A stretch of 64,000 bases of DNA from CAIWHR01 sp963713275. Lineage in GTDB: Bacteria > Pseudomonadota > Gammaproteobacteria > Burkholderiales > Casimicrobiaceae. Shown here one piece after another: positions 44,244-55,928 of the stretch (the first letter of the stretch is position 1; each line of letters opens with the position of its first letter). Where the stretch lies: contig CAVQLG010000012.1 of assembly GCA_963713275.1 (NCBI GenBank), positions 16,508 through 80,507 of the forward strand. The letters run 5' to 3'. The notes beneath the pieces are model-generated. The model saw only the letters and a list, made by a program, of their open reading frames with translations, did no database searches and had not been told where the DNA came from. Made by a program: the position numbers and the translations under genes.

Positions 44244-45328
44244 TTACGCTTCCTCGCCGGCGAGCGCCGCGAGCTGGTCGGCCTGGTGCTCCTGCAGCAG
44301 CGCGCCGACGAGCTCGTCCATGTCCCCGTCCATGATCGCGTCGATCCGGTACAGCGTGAGGTTGATCCGGTGGTCGGTGACGCGGCCCTGCGGGAAGTTG
44401 TAGGTGCGAATCCGCTCGCTGCGGTCGCCGCTGCCGACGAGCGACTTGCGCATCGACGCTTCCTTCTGCTGCCGCTCGCGCTGCTCGCGGTCGAGCAGGC
44501 GCGAGGCGAGCACCGCCATCGCCTGCGCGCGATTCCGGTGCTGCGAGCGGTCGTCCTGGCATTCGACGACGATGCCCGTCGGCAGGTGCGTGATGCGCAC
44601 GGCCGAATCGGTCTTGTTCACGTGCTGGCCGCCGGCGCCGGAGGAGCGAAAGGTGTCGATGCGCAGGTCGGCCGGATTGATCTCCTGGGCGGCGACGGGG
44701 TCGGCCTCGGGCATCACCGCGACCGTGCACGCGGAGGTGTGGATCCGGCCCTGCGCCTCGGTCTCGGGCACCCGCTGCACCCGGTGCCCGCCGGACTCGA
44801 ACTTGAGCTTCGAGTACGCGCCGGCACCGGCGATGCGCAGGATCACTTCCTTGTAGCCGCCGAGCTCGCTCGGCGACGCCGAGACCATCTCGGTCTGCCA
44901 GCGCTGCCTCTCGGCGTAACGGAGGTACATCCGGGCGAGGTCTCCGGCGAACAGCGCCGACTCGTCGCCGCCGGTCCCGGCGCGGATCTCGACAAAGACG
45001 TTGCGCTCGTCGTTCGGGTCCTTCGGCAGCAGCATCCGCTGCAGGTCCGCCTCGATGGCGGCCATCGCGGCCAGCGCGCCGTCGCGCTCCTCCGCGGCGA
45101 AGTCCTTCATCTCCGGGTCGCGGGCCATTTCCTCGGCCTCGCCACGGTCTGCTCGGCGCGGCGGTAGTCGCGGTGGCGCGCGACCACGGGCTCGATCTCG
45201 GCGTGTTCGCGCGTCATCGCCCGGTAGCGATCCAGGTCGCGGGTCGCGTCTGCGGACGACAGCACCGCGTTGAGCTCGTCCAGGCGCAGGGCGAGCTGGT
45301 CGAGCTTCAGCTGCAACGAAGGTTTCAT
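44244..45328 (-). CDS. prfA: Peptide chain release factor 1, with an apparent frameshift
   Basis: Residues from 45328 encode the RF1 start MKPSLQLKLDQLALRLDEL through EQTVA; the frame then leaves the family near 45141 and RF1 sequence resumes one base off with EAEEMARDPEMKDFA. From there all is normal: the codon-reading VPETEAQGRIHTS (PxT) and the GGQ loop SSGAGGQHVNKTDSAVR. A single missing G in GCGAGG would restore the frame. RF1 terminates at UAG and UAA and is essential, so a sequence error is the likeliest cause. Operon hemA-prfA-prmC. Confidence 0.85.
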
Positions 45329-45399
45329 AGGGGCGAGGCGGTGAGGGTGAGGCACGCGTCACCGCGTCAGCGCAGCACGGCCGGTTGGCTGGCGCTCTG

Positions 45400-46656
45400 C
45401 TAAGGGGGGGGATCGGGGAACTGGTAGATGCGCTGGAACAAAGCGACGAGTTCGGCGCGCTCGGCATCGCCGGCCTGGTTCAGTGCCTGCGTCGGCGCAT
45501 GCAGGAATTTGTTGGTGAGCCCGCGGGCGAGCAGCTCGAGCACTTGCTCGGGCGGCGCCCCGTTCTGCAACAGCTTCTTCGCCCGCTCGAGCTCCGTTAC
45601 CCGCAGCGCCTCGTGGTGCCCGTGGATGGCCGTGATCGTCGGCACCACGGCCCGCCCCTCCAGCCAGCGCACGAAGCTCTCCGTCTGGATCGCGATCATC
45701 TCCTCGGCCTGCTGCATCGCTTCCTTGCGGACCTGCAGGTTGTCGCGCACGATGCTCGCGAGGTCGTCGACGGTGTAGAGGAACACGTCGTCGAGATCGG
45801 CCACCTCGCGCTCGACGTCGCGGGGCACCGCGAGGTCGACGATGAACACCGGCGCGTGGCGGCGAACCTTGACTGCGCGCTCGAGCAGCCCCTTGCCGAG
45901 GATCGGCAACGTGCTGGCGGTGCAGGTGACGATGATGTCGAAGCGCGGCAGCGCGCCCGGCATCTCGTTCAGCGTGATCGAGTCGGCGCGCAGGCGCTCG
46001 GCAAGCTGGCGACCCCGCTCCAGCGTGCGGTTGGCGATCGTGATCGACTTCGGCGTGCGGGCGGCGAAGTGCGTTGCCGTGAGCTCGATCATCTCGCCGG
46101 CGCCGATCAGGAGCAGCCGCTGGTCGGCGATCGACGGGAAGATCCGCTCGGCGAGTTTCACGGCCGCCGCCGCCATCGAGATCGACGCGCTCCCGATGTC
46201 GGTCTGCGAGCGCACGTCCTTGGCCACCGCGAAGGTCCTCTGGAACAGGCGGTTGAGGACCAGCCCCAGCGAGCCCGCGGCCTCGGCGTGACGCACCGCC
46301 TGTTTCATCTGTCCCAGGATCTGCGGCTCGCCCAGGACCACCGAGTCGAGGCCGCTGGCGACGCGGAACGCGTGCGCCACTGCCTTTTCCTGCGGCAGGG
46401 TGTAGACGTAAGGCGCCAGCGCGTCGCGGGGCACGTGGTGGAACTCCTCCAGCCACCGGACCACCGGCTGCGGCTCGGCGCCGTGGATGTAGACCTCGGT
46501 CCGGTTGCAGGTCGACAGGATCGCCGCTTCCTTGACCTTCGGCCGGCCCAGGAGATCGCGCAGCGCGAGTCCGATCGCGTCTGACGAGAAGGCGACGCGC
46601 TCCCGCACGTCGAGCGGCGCCGTCTGGTGATTGAGGCCGAGGGTATAGAGCGCCAT
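45400..46656 (-). CDS. hemA: Glutamyl-tRNA reductase
   Basis: The 418-residue protein has LYTLGLNHQTAPLDVRER, the catalytic Cys50 in ILSTCNRTEVY, GEPQILGQMKQA and the NADPH-binding LLLIGAGEMIELTATHF. It makes glutamate-1-semialdehyde, the first committed step of tetrapyrrole synthesis, feeding the hemC-hemD products 22 kb away. First gene of hemA-prfA-prmC, with 71 bases to prfA. The ATG at 46656 fits the family start. Confidence 0.95.
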   Translation of the reverse strand: MALYTLGLNHQTAPLDVRERVAFSSDAIGLALRDLLGRPKVKEAAILSTCNRTEVYIHGAEPQPVVRWLEEFHHVPRDALAPYVYTLPQEKAVAHAFRVASGLDSVVLGEPQILGQMKQAVRHAEAAGSLGLVLNRLFQRTFAVAKDVRSQTDIGSASISMAAAAVKLAERIFPSIADQRLLLIGAGEMIELTATHFAARTPKSITIANRTLERGRQLAERLRADSITLNEMPGALPRFDIIVTCTASTLPILGKGLLERAVKVRRHAPVFIVDLAVPRDVEREVADLDDVFLYTVDDLASIVRDNLQVRKEAMQQAEEMIAIQTESFVRWLEGRAVVPTITAIHGHHEALRVTELERAKKLLQNGAPPEQVLELLARGLTNKFLHAPTQALNQAGDAERAELVALFQRIYQFPDPPP

Positions 46657-46795
46657 GGTTGCGGCAGGCTGGACGGGCATTTTAGCCCAAACGCCCTTGC
46701 CGGAGCTGCAACACCCTGATTCCCGTGACGAAAGCGGTTGGCGCGCCCGGACCGCGGCCCCCGTCAGTGCACGCCGCCGCCGGCTGGCCGGCCGT

Positions 46796-48882
<2,087 letters not shown>

Positions 48883-48886
<4 letters not shown>

Positions 48887-49302
48887 CTGGGTGTCGTCGG
48901 ACCCTGCTTGTGGCCCGCGGAGACGGCGAGGACGAGCACCGCTTCGACCTCGATCCGCGCGCCCTTGGGCAGCGCCGCAACCTGGTAGGTCGCGCGCGCG
49001 GGATAGGGCGCGCTGAAGAAGTCGGCCATGATGTCGTTGACCGTGCCGAAGTCTCCGAGGTCGGCGAGCAACAGCGTGAGTTTGGCGATATCGTCGAGCT
49101 CGCCGCCCGCCGCCTGCGCGACCGCCCGCAGATTCTTGAACACCTGCCGCGCCTGTGCGTCGATACCGTCGACGAGCGCTCCGGTCGCGGGGTCCAGGCC
49201 GATCTGGCCCGAGAGGTAAACCGTGTCGCCGGCGCGGATTCCTTGCGAATACGGACCGAGCGCGGCCGGCGCGTGCCTGCTGTGAATCGCTTCCTTGCCC
49301 AT
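48883..49302 (-). CDS. ridA: RidA-family reactive imine deaminase
   Basis: The 139-residue protein has the RidA pattern: APAALGPYSQGIRAGDTVYL with the substrate-site Tyr, SGQIGLDPATG, NLRAVAQAAGG and ATYQVAALPKGARIEVEAVL with the Arg-Ala of the active site slightly changed (RATYQVAALP). It hydrolyses 2-aminoacrylate and related imines. It is co-transcribed with recG. Confidence 0.92.
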
Positions 49303-49638
49303 GGCGGGATAGGCTCCTCGTCGTCGACTGGACCAATGTAGCACGGCCACGAAACGCCGGCGGGCCGGGATGCCGCAGCGCCTCCAGGCGAGTGCACGCG
49401 CGTGCAGTCTTCGTGCGCGCCGTTGCGCGCTTCGCGGCGGGGCGAAGCGGACGGTCCCGGTTCTCCCCAACGCCTCGGGGTCGACAGGCGGACCAGGAGC
49501 CCGCGGCCGGCCGGGCCGGCGCCGTGAGGAACTATGCGGGGCCCGGTGTCCAGCGAAGTGGAGAGGTTTCCCGGTTCGGGATCGGCGTCGGTCGGAGGTT
49601 TGCGGACCACGCCGAATGGGATACACTTCACAACCTAC

Positions 49639-49714
<76 letters not shown>

Positions 49715-49744
49715 GTTCAGCAGTCCAAGGTAGTACAGGAAAGG

Positions 49745-49788
49745 CCGATTTTCCGATTGAATTTAAAGGGAAATCGGCTTTTCTCTTG
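49745..49788 (+). terminator. Rho-independent terminator after tRNA-Ala
   Basis: GCCGATTTTCC at 49745-49755 pairs with GGGAAATCGGC at 49769-49779 around 13 bases and is followed by TTTTCTCTT. It lies within the element and probably replaces the original tRNA terminator. Confidence 0.8.
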
Positions 49789-49831
49789 TCCGACGCCGTC
49801 CCAGCTTGCCGACTGCAATCTGGGGGCATTT

Positions 49832-49853
49832 GGGGGCATAATTGGGGGCATCG
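49832..49853 (+). repeat. Left copy of a 22-base G-rich repeat (integrase arm-site candidate)
   Basis: Two GGGGGCAT units separated by AATT. A further unit lies at 49822-49829, and inverted units (ATGCCCC) lie at 49872-49879 and at the integrase start codon. The same 22 bases recur at 57565-57586 with one mismatch. Confidence 0.6.
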
Positions 49854-49882
49854 GGCCTTTTCCTGATCACGATGCCCCCAAA

Positions 49883-51096
49883 ATGCCCCTCACCGATTCG
49901 GCGATCCGCAAGGCAAGACCAGCCGGTAAACCCGTGCGTCTGTTCGACGCCGGCGGCCTGTATCTGGAAATCTCTGCTGCCGGCGCGAAGCTCTGGCGGC
50001 TGAAGTACCGCTTCGACGGCAAGGAGAAGCGGCTCGCGCTGGGAATCTATCCGGACGTCTCGCTTGCGAGCGCGCGCGAGCGCCGTGACGAGGCGCGGAA
50101 ACTCCTCGCCAATGAAATCGATCCCGGCGAGCATCGGAAGATGCAGAGAGAAGCCCGCGCCGAGCGCGCAACGAACAGCTTCGAGGCGGTCGCACGGGAA
50201 TGGCTTGCCAAGTACTCGCCGCGGTGGGCAGTGTCGCATTCGGCGAAGATCATCAAGCGGCTCGAGAACGATGTATTTCCGTGGATCGGCGCGCGGCCGA
50301 TCGCCGACATCGCGCCGCCGGAAGTGCTGAAAGTGCTGCATCGTATCGAGGGTCGCGGCGCACACGATACGGCACACCGGGCGCTGCAGAATTGCGGGCA
50401 GGTGTTCCGCTACGGGGTCGCCACCGGACGGGTATCGAGCGATCCGTGCCGCGATCTGCGCGGCGCGCTGCCCCCTTGAAGCACGAGCACTTCGCATCGA
50501 TCACCGAACCCGCGGCGGTAGGCCAGCTGCTGCGGGCGATTGACGGGTTCGAGGGCACGTTCACGGTGCAGTGCGCGCTCCGCCTCGCCCCGTTGTTCTT
50601 CGTGCGTCCGGGCGAGCTTCGAGCGGCGGAGTGGGAACACTTCGATCTCAAGAAGGGCGAATGGCGCTACCTGGTAACCAAGACCAAAACGGAACACCTG
50701 GTGCCGCTTGCGACGCAGGCGCTGGCCATTCTCGAGGATCTGCACGCTCTGACCGGTCAGAGACGACATGTATTTCCGGGGCGCGATCCGAAAAAGCCCA
50801 TGAGCGATGCGGCACTGAACGCCGCGCTGAGGCGCATGGGTTACGACACGAAGACCGAAATCACCGGCCACGGGTTCCGAGCAATGGCGCGGACCATACT
50901 CCACCAGGAGCTGGGCGTGGCTCCGGAGGTGATCGAACACCAACTGGCGCACCGCGTTCCGGACGTGCTGGGAACGGCCTACAACCGGACGAAGTTCATC
51001 AAGGAACGCCGGAGCATGATGCAGCAATGGGCGGACTATCTGGATCGGCTGAAGGCGGGAGCGGCGGTGATTCCGTTTCATGGGCAAGCCGCATAG
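49883..51096 (+). pseudogene. int: P4-type tyrosine integrase, frameshifted
   Basis: The N-terminal half, to 50479, has the P4-integrase domain (TDSAIRKARPAGKPVRLFDA, GGLYLEISAAGAKLWRLKYR) and a SAM-like core-binding domain (FEAVAREWLAKYSPRW). It stops at TGA after GALPP. The catalytic half continues in another frame from about 50478 (KHEHFASITEPAAVGQLLRA) and holds the Arg in RPGELRAAEW, HGFRAMAR (HxxR) and the HQLAHR...Y end, so all catalytic residues are coded. One lost base in the C-run at 50470-50474 would explain the break. It would join about 404 residues, a normal length. Whether the shift is real or a sequencing slip is unclear. Confidence 0.88.
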
Positions 51097-51714
51097 CTGA
51101 CGCGACGGAGAAGCCTCAAGCCCGCGCGTTACCCGCAGCGCTCCCGACGACCGGCTACGATCAGGCGTTTCCCAATCGCATCGAACGTCAGCTTGCCAGA
51201 ATTGTGAACGTCCGCTGTCGAGCACCCGCGACGGGCTCAGAACGACCCTGAGCGGTCCGCGAGGGAACTCCGAACCGGTCGTAGAAATCGATTGAAGCCG
51301 CCGTTCAAGTTGCGGCAACGAGGCGCTTCAACCTTCTCGGATTGGATACCTGCACGAAAGGGCAAGGATCGCGCCGGCCCCCGGCTAACCGCGCTGGGCC
51401 CGGCAGCGACCCCTGGTCACCCCAACTTCCCTTCGGTCCGGGTAAGTCACGGCGTGCTACGCTGCTCCCGACGACGCGACGGGGCGTTGGATCTACTGTC
51501 GCTCTTGCGCGGTGACCGCGGGTCCGCCGCACGACTTAACCCCGGCGGTCAATGGCCGCGGGGAGTGGGCTGGTTCGCGCCCGCCGAGCCTTCTGCGCTT
51601 AGCGCCTACAGAGAGATGTCAGGCGCGCCACGTGTCGCTGGTGACCCAAGTCCGGCCTCCCATTTGAACGCGGGGCACACTGGACCCGCAGCGCCGGCTT
51701 GCTCGCGCGCCATC
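51097..51714. other. Non-coding stretch with one copy of a dispersed repeat
   Basis: Between the integrase end and the secreted-protein gene no supported gene is seen. The stretch contains copy A of a 75-base repeat (51418-51492). Short frames on both strands lack recognisable products. Confidence 0.5.
51418..51492. repeat. Dispersed ~75-base repeat, copy A
   Basis: It shares long blocks with 60284-60358 and partly with 62017-62070: CTTCCC, GGTCCGGG/GGCCCCGG, GTCACG, GTGCTACGCTGCTCCCGACG. It has inner hairpin CGGG...CCCG around GCGT/ACGC and ends GTTGGAT, which fits the attC core GTTRRRY, while the other end CCCCAAC partly fits RYYYAAC. Confidence 0.65.
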
Positions 51715-52857
51715 TTAGGGCTGCGAATAGAGAACGCGTAGCGAAGACCCTGACCAGAGGATGTCTGTCAATCTGGCGCCTGCCGGGGCGCTGCTCGTGA
51801 CGTATGTGTTAAGCGCGTCAGAAAGCCGGGCCTTCACAACGCTGCCATCGAAGGCCGCAGCGACAAATTGGGTGAAGGACTCCCTCTTGCTCGAGTTGTA
51901 TTGAAGGATTCGCTGTTGTAGCGAGGGAACCTGCTGGAACAAGCCAAAATCGCCGGCGGGATAAAACGCCGTCGGTGTATGGCTCGACATAAACGCTCCT
52001 TCAGGGGAGAGCCAATTTACCTTGACGACACCGTAAGTAAGTCTGCCGTCCTCCAACGCCGGCTGTAGTTCTATGAGGACGGACGTCACCCCGTTGTGGT
52101 AATCCCTTATCGTGATATCTGCCCCGACATTGTTCCAGTCCCACAGGTCCATCCACCCTAGCAGTGAGACTCCGGGCACATTCGCCACGCTGGAGTATTT
52201 GTATTCAATCATCCGCCTCGTCTTGATGAGCGGCGTAGTCCTAGGGAAGGAGTTGGGAGCCGTAGAAGTTAGTTGCGCTGTTTCGAGCCGAAAACCAACC
52301 AGGAGATGCTCCTGAGCAACAGATCCGCCCCACTCAAGTGCCTCCCAATGTTCAACGCACGCGCGAATGCGTCTTGTCCTCAGCGTGCCCTCCACCGCTG
52401 CAATATATGGGATGCCACTCCAGAACGCCCCCTCTGTGGTGTTCTTTTCGTCAGGAGTGAGGCCGTATTCAAGCCGATCTAAGGGCTGCTCGATTGCTGC
52501 AAGGTTTGGAAGTGACAAAGTCACTTTGTGCGGATACTCGTTCACGTTCCCACAGGAATTAGCGGAAAGGCGGACGCCCGCAAGGGCCCGCTGAACAATA
52601 CCAGTGAACGCTGGGTCATCAATCCTGACCGACCTTGCAAGCAGGTTCTGAAGGGTCCGCTGCTCGGCCTCCTGCGCGGTCCTTTGCTGTTCGGTCAGAC
52701 TCGGAAGCGGCGGCGGCGTCTGCCGAAGCACAGGACCGGTTGCTGGGTTTGGTTGTGCCAATGACAGGCTTGGCATGACGACTAACATCAGCAATGAAAC
52801 GCCCACCACTACCAGTCTGGCAGAAGTATTGCCTCTAATTGTCCACTCTTGGTTCAT
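51715..52857 (-). CDS. Secreted protein of unknown function
   Basis: The 380-residue product begins with a Sec signal (ARLVVVGVSLLMLVVMPSLS, cleavage near SLAQ-P), so it is exported. The mature part starts with a Pro-rich segment and a helical stretch (LTEQQRTAQEAEQRTLQNLL) and continues as a mixed domain rich in Trp and Tyr (MDLWDWNNVGADITIRDY). I do not recognise a family. Its GC content is clearly lower than that of neighbours, a sign of transfer with the island. A start at 52899 is possible but would put extra residues before the signal peptide. Confidence 0.65.
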   Translation of the reverse strand: MNQEWTIRGNTSARLVVVGVSLLMLVVMPSLSLAQPNPATGPVLRQTPPPLPSLTEQQRTAQEAEQRTLQNLLARSVRIDDPAFTGIVQRALAGVRLSANSCGNVNEYPHKVTLSLPNLAAIEQPLDRLEYGLTPDEKNTTEGAFWSGIPYIAAVEGTLRTRRIRACVEHWEALEWGGSVAQEHLLVGFRLETAQLTSTAPNSFPRTTPLIKTRRMIEYKYSSVANVPGVSLLGWMDLWDWNNVGADITIRDYHNGVTSVLIELQPALEDGRLTYGVVKVNWLSPEGAFMSSHTPTAFYPAGDFGLFQQVPSLQQRILQYNSSKRESFTQFVAAAFDGSVVKARLSDALNTYVTSSAPAGARLTDILWSGSSLRVLYSQP

Positions 52858-53332
52858 AAGCCCCCTTCCAACGAAACAACCTAACGTCAGGCAGGTCAAT
52901 GGTTCTGTTTATTCCATTTTGATGGCAGGCGTGTTGATTCAACGCAAAGAAGCCTGGGTTTTCAGTGCGCCGTGAAAAGGCGCTGTCTTTCAACGGGTGC
53001 AAACTGGGGCGGCGCCAATCATCCTGGCCGGCATGCTGCTTGACGCTGTCCACCTAAGTCAGGATTTGCACGGTGCTGGGCCGGCAATCCTGGCGAAGGG
53101 CCAACTCAGCGGCTGCTATTGAGCGCGCTGGCAGAAGGCCACGAGGGGCTACTCCTGGCCGGTGGGAGTCCATCACGAGCGCGAGGAAATATTGTCTGAA
53201 GCGGTCAGTCATTGGGGGGTATTCCCTCGTCTCCGTATTCGCGCCTGGGTCCTGGCGTCTCGGCAACGGCGCTTCTTCCCCTGGACGCCCGTCAGGCACG
53301 CAGGCAATCAGGTTACAGCCGAGATGCCAGCC
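52858..53332. other. Intergenic stretch in the island
   Basis: This 475-base interval contains no well-supported gene. A minus-strand frame at 53212-53054 (52 residues, starting MTDRFRQYFLALVMDSHRPG) could be a small gene just downstream of the replication gene, but lacks a clear ribosome binding site. Confidence 0.4.
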
Positions 53333-55492
53333 TCAGGGGGAGGGGGGGTCTACATCTCCCCGATCAACACTGCAACGGTGCAACACCTCCGATGAGGGCA
53401 GGATGGCGACGGACTCGGGCAACGGCTCGCCGAGAATGAGCCGCGCCGGGCGTCCCTTGCGGTCCTCCAAGTTCCGCAAATATCCAAGCTGGACCGCGGT
53501 AGCGATCCGGCGCGCGGCGGCGCTCTTGTCGAGCCCGAGCGCGTGGGCGATCGGCCGAAGGCTCGCCTCCTGGCGCCCGTCGGCGAGAAGCGTCTGCACG
53601 GCGGTTACGGTCTCCCGTACGATTGACGCCACGGTTGCATCGATCCCCTCGGCGATCACGTCGACGACGAGCGTTCGCACTACCGCGTAGTCCTCCAGCG
53701 TGGCGAGGATCTGCCCCTCCCCGTCGCGCTCGCGCGTCGCCTGGTGCAGGATCGCGTGCGCGCGGATCAATGCGAGGAGCTGCCCGAAATCGCGTCGAAG
53801 GCGCACCGCCACCGGCGGTATGCGCTCGGCGAGCGCCGAGGCGAACGGAATGACGACCCGGTGCTCGGCGTGGGCTAGCCAGTGCTGCAGGGCAAGCCAC
53901 GGCTCGGGATCGACAGCGACGACACTGCTCTCCGCGATGGCCCGCAGGATCGCCCGAGTCTGCTCCGGGGTGTCGGTGACCACCAGGGAGAGCAGGCGAG
54001 TTTCGTTCTCCGGATGCAGTCGCACGGCAGTCGTGGTGACCACGAGCCCGGTCGGGCCCTGCTTCTCAATGCGGCGTGGCCGGAAGCCGTTCGGGGTCTT
54101 CTCTACTACCTCGTAGACGAGGCGCCCCTCTGAGAGCAGCGAGCGAATGAGGTAGCTTGCGAATTCGCCAAGCATGCCCGCCGCCTCGTAAACCACGAGG
54201 AAGCGATGCTCGAGATCGGCCTCGGTGTAGGCGAGCGCCCGGTCGCTCACCGCCGTTAAGCAGTGCACGGCCTCGGGCGGGAAGAAGCGAAGGACAGACT
54301 CCACCGTGAAACTCTTCCCGCCTGAGCTTGGCCCCTTGACCGCCACCGAGACGGGCCGGGATAGGAACCGGGAGGTGAGGGCGAGGTAAAGGGTCATGGC
54401 GGTGCGCGCCTCGCCCACCGCCCCGGCGGCGCGGTAGGCCTGTGCAAACTCGTCCAGGATCCGCGGTCGCGTGGCGAGCGCCTGGCATGCCTGCCATGCT
54501 TCCGCGGTGCTCTTCGCTCTGTCCTCGGCGACGATGCGGCCGAAGGGTATGGCGTTTTCGAGTGCGGCGGCGAATCGCGCCTTGAACGCGGCGGGATCCG
54601 CACAGTGCATCGCACTCGGATCCTTGAACGGCGCAAGGTCGACCAGGTAAGCACGCTCTCGGATCGCAGAGCGGCTGAGCCAGTGCTTGACCGCTTCACC
54701 GCCGGCGTCCGGCTCGACGACGACATAGACCCGCGCGATGCCCTCCAGATGTCGCGCGTCGCGCGCCTCATTCCAGGCGCCCGCTCCCGGCAAGCCCAGC
54801 GCCGGCACGTCGTGGTACCAGAGCGTGTGGCAGTCCGACTCTCCTTCGACCAGGACGATGAATGCCGGCTGTCCGAGCCGGTCAAGGCCATAGAGCTTCG
54901 GCTTGTCACCGCGGCGCCAGACGAATCGCCGGTCCTGGATCGGATCCTTGTCCAAGTATCGCCGGATACGAACGGCAATCTCGGCGCCGGTGTGGTCGCG
55001 GTACGGTATTCGCAGGGCGGGGGACTGGTGGTAACGGATGTCCGCCAGGTCAAGCGAGCGCAGAAACGCCTCCGGCAGCTTCTTCCAGGCGGCATAGGCG
55101 GCGACCGTTGCACTGTTGCACGATTGTTCGGGGGGATGATCTGGGGGTGCCCCCCGTCCAGGTCGGGCCGCAGCGCTGGCTACAGCCACGCGAGCGGCCT
55201 TGCTAAACGGCCCCGGGGCGTAGCCGTGTTTCGCTGCCTCGAAGAAAAGGGTTCCTATGGTTAGGTCGCCGTCAGCATCGATCGATCGCCAGACTGTGCG
55301 TGCATCGGCCTCGCGGTAACGCTCGCTCGAACGACTCCAGTTGTCCCACAGCGCAAAGCCCTCCTCGCCCAGGGCCGACTTGATCGCCATGCCGATGCGC
55401 AGCCAGAGTTCCCGGTCATCGGCCGAGATGTAGCCAAGCGCAGTCCGTATGCGCGAGCCCTCCTCGATCTGACTGGGCGCCGGTCGCGCCAT
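53333..55492 (-). CDS. PriCT-2 / TOPRIM / P-loop replication protein of the element
   Basis: The 719-residue protein starts with a PriCT-2-type domain (IRTALGYISADDRELWLRIG, WDNWSRSSERY), then a TOPRIM-like region (about residues 200-280: AFIVLVEGESDCHTLWYHDV, VYVVVEPDAGGEAVKHWL), an ATPase with Walker A VAVKGPSSGGKSFTVESVL near residue 390, and a C-terminal winged helix (ALGLDKSAAARRIATAVQLG). This layout suggests a primase-helicase-like replication protein that also senses DNA. It follows the AlpA-type gene by 3 bases. The family is not named in my memory, but similar genes occur in satellites and integrative elements. Confidence 0.75.
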   Translation of the reverse strand: MARPAPSQIEEGSRIRTALGYISADDRELWLRIGMAIKSALGEEGFALWDNWSRSSERYREADARTVWRSIDADGDLTIGTLFFEAAKHGYAPGPFSKAARVAVASAAARPGRGAPPDHPPEQSCNSATVAAYAAWKKLPEAFLRSLDLADIRYHQSPALRIPYRDHTGAEIAVRIRRYLDKDPIQDRRFVWRRGDKPKLYGLDRLGQPAFIVLVEGESDCHTLWYHDVPALGLPGAGAWNEARDARHLEGIARVYVVVEPDAGGEAVKHWLSRSAIRERAYLVDLAPFKDPSAMHCADPAAFKARFAAALENAIPFGRIVAEDRAKSTAEAWQACQALATRPRILDEFAQAYRAAGAVGEARTAMTLYLALTSRFLSRPVSVAVKGPSSGGKSFTVESVLRFFPPEAVHCLTAVSDRALAYTEADLEHRFLVVYEAAGMLGEFASYLIRSLLSEGRLVYEVVEKTPNGFRPRRIEKQGPTGLVVTTTAVRLHPENETRLLSLVVTDTPEQTRAILRAIAESSVVAVDPEPWLALQHWLAHAEHRVVIPFASALAERIPPVAVRLRRDFGQLLALIRAHAILHQATRERDGEGQILATLEDYAVVRTLVVDVIAEGIDATVASIVRETVTAVQTLLADGRQEASLRPIAHALGLDKSAAARRIATAVQLGYLRNLEDRKGRPARLILGEPLPESVAILPSSEVLHRCSVDRGDVDPPSP

Positions 55493-55495
55493 CGT

Positions 55496-55711
55496 CTAGC
55501 GCCTGCCCCGGCTGCGCTCGATGCAAGTCGCGATCCAGCGGTCGACCTCCGCTCCGAGCCAGCCCACCGCGCGCGGTCCAAGTGAAACCTGGGCCGGGAA
55601 CTCGCCGTTCTTGATCTTGAGGTAGATCGTGCTGCGCGAGAGCCCGGTGCGCGCCTTCACGTGTCGCATGCGCAGGAGCGTGGTTGCGCCTTGCTGGATT
55701 GAGTCTGTCAT
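55496..55711 (-). CDS. AlpA-family regulator / excisionase-like protein
   Basis: The 71-residue protein is a MerR/AlpA-like DNA-binding protein: LLRMRHVKARTGLSRSTIYL, KIKNGEFPAQVSLGPRAVGW, then AEVDRWIATCIERSR. AlpA proteins switch on integrase genes or act as excisionases in P4-type elements. The start was chosen by the MTDSIQQGATTLLRM alignment; the upstream ATG adds ten residues. It precedes the replication gene in a two-gene operon, with two dyad repeats upstream. Confidence 0.85.
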   Translation of the reverse strand: MTDSIQQGATTLLRMRHVKARTGLSRSTIYLKIKNGEFPAQVSLGPRAVGWLGAEVDRWIATCIERSRGRR

Positions 55712-55786
55712 TGTGATTCCCCTGTGGTCGTGGTTGAACACGGGTGAATCTTTTCACGCAGGGACGTGCAAAGTCTCGCGTAACCA

Positions 55787-55807
55787 GTGCCTCGTCAAGG
55801 AACTGAT
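55787..55807. repeat. Dyad repeat 1 upstream of the AlpA gene
   Basis: A 21-base unit starting GTGCCTCGTC and ending ACTGAT, 76 bases before the AlpA start. It is repeated at 55908-55928 at 19 of 21 positions. Within it CAGT-CCT and AGG-ACTG form a dyad, as in operators. Confidence 0.5.
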
Positions 55808-55907
55808 GACCCCCCTTCCATTCGGCCGCGATTGCGCAGCGCGCTTCCCGTTCCCTCCGGGAAGCCGACCTCCCGGACGAATGTCCGCGCGCGTCAAGGC
55901 CGAATTG

Positions 55908-55928
55908 GTGCCTCGTCGAGGTACTGAT
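55908..55928. repeat. Dyad repeat 2 upstream of the AlpA gene
   Basis: Second copy of the 21-base unit, 121 bases from the first, with CCTCGTCGAGG as a perfect inner palindrome. Candidate operators for AlpA or a phage-type repressor, or iterons for the replication protein. Confidence 0.5.

Noticed and set aside
55787..55928. CRISPR array
   Set aside because: Only two copies, 121 bases apart, with internal dyads; spacing and number do not fit a CRISPR array and no cas gene is present.
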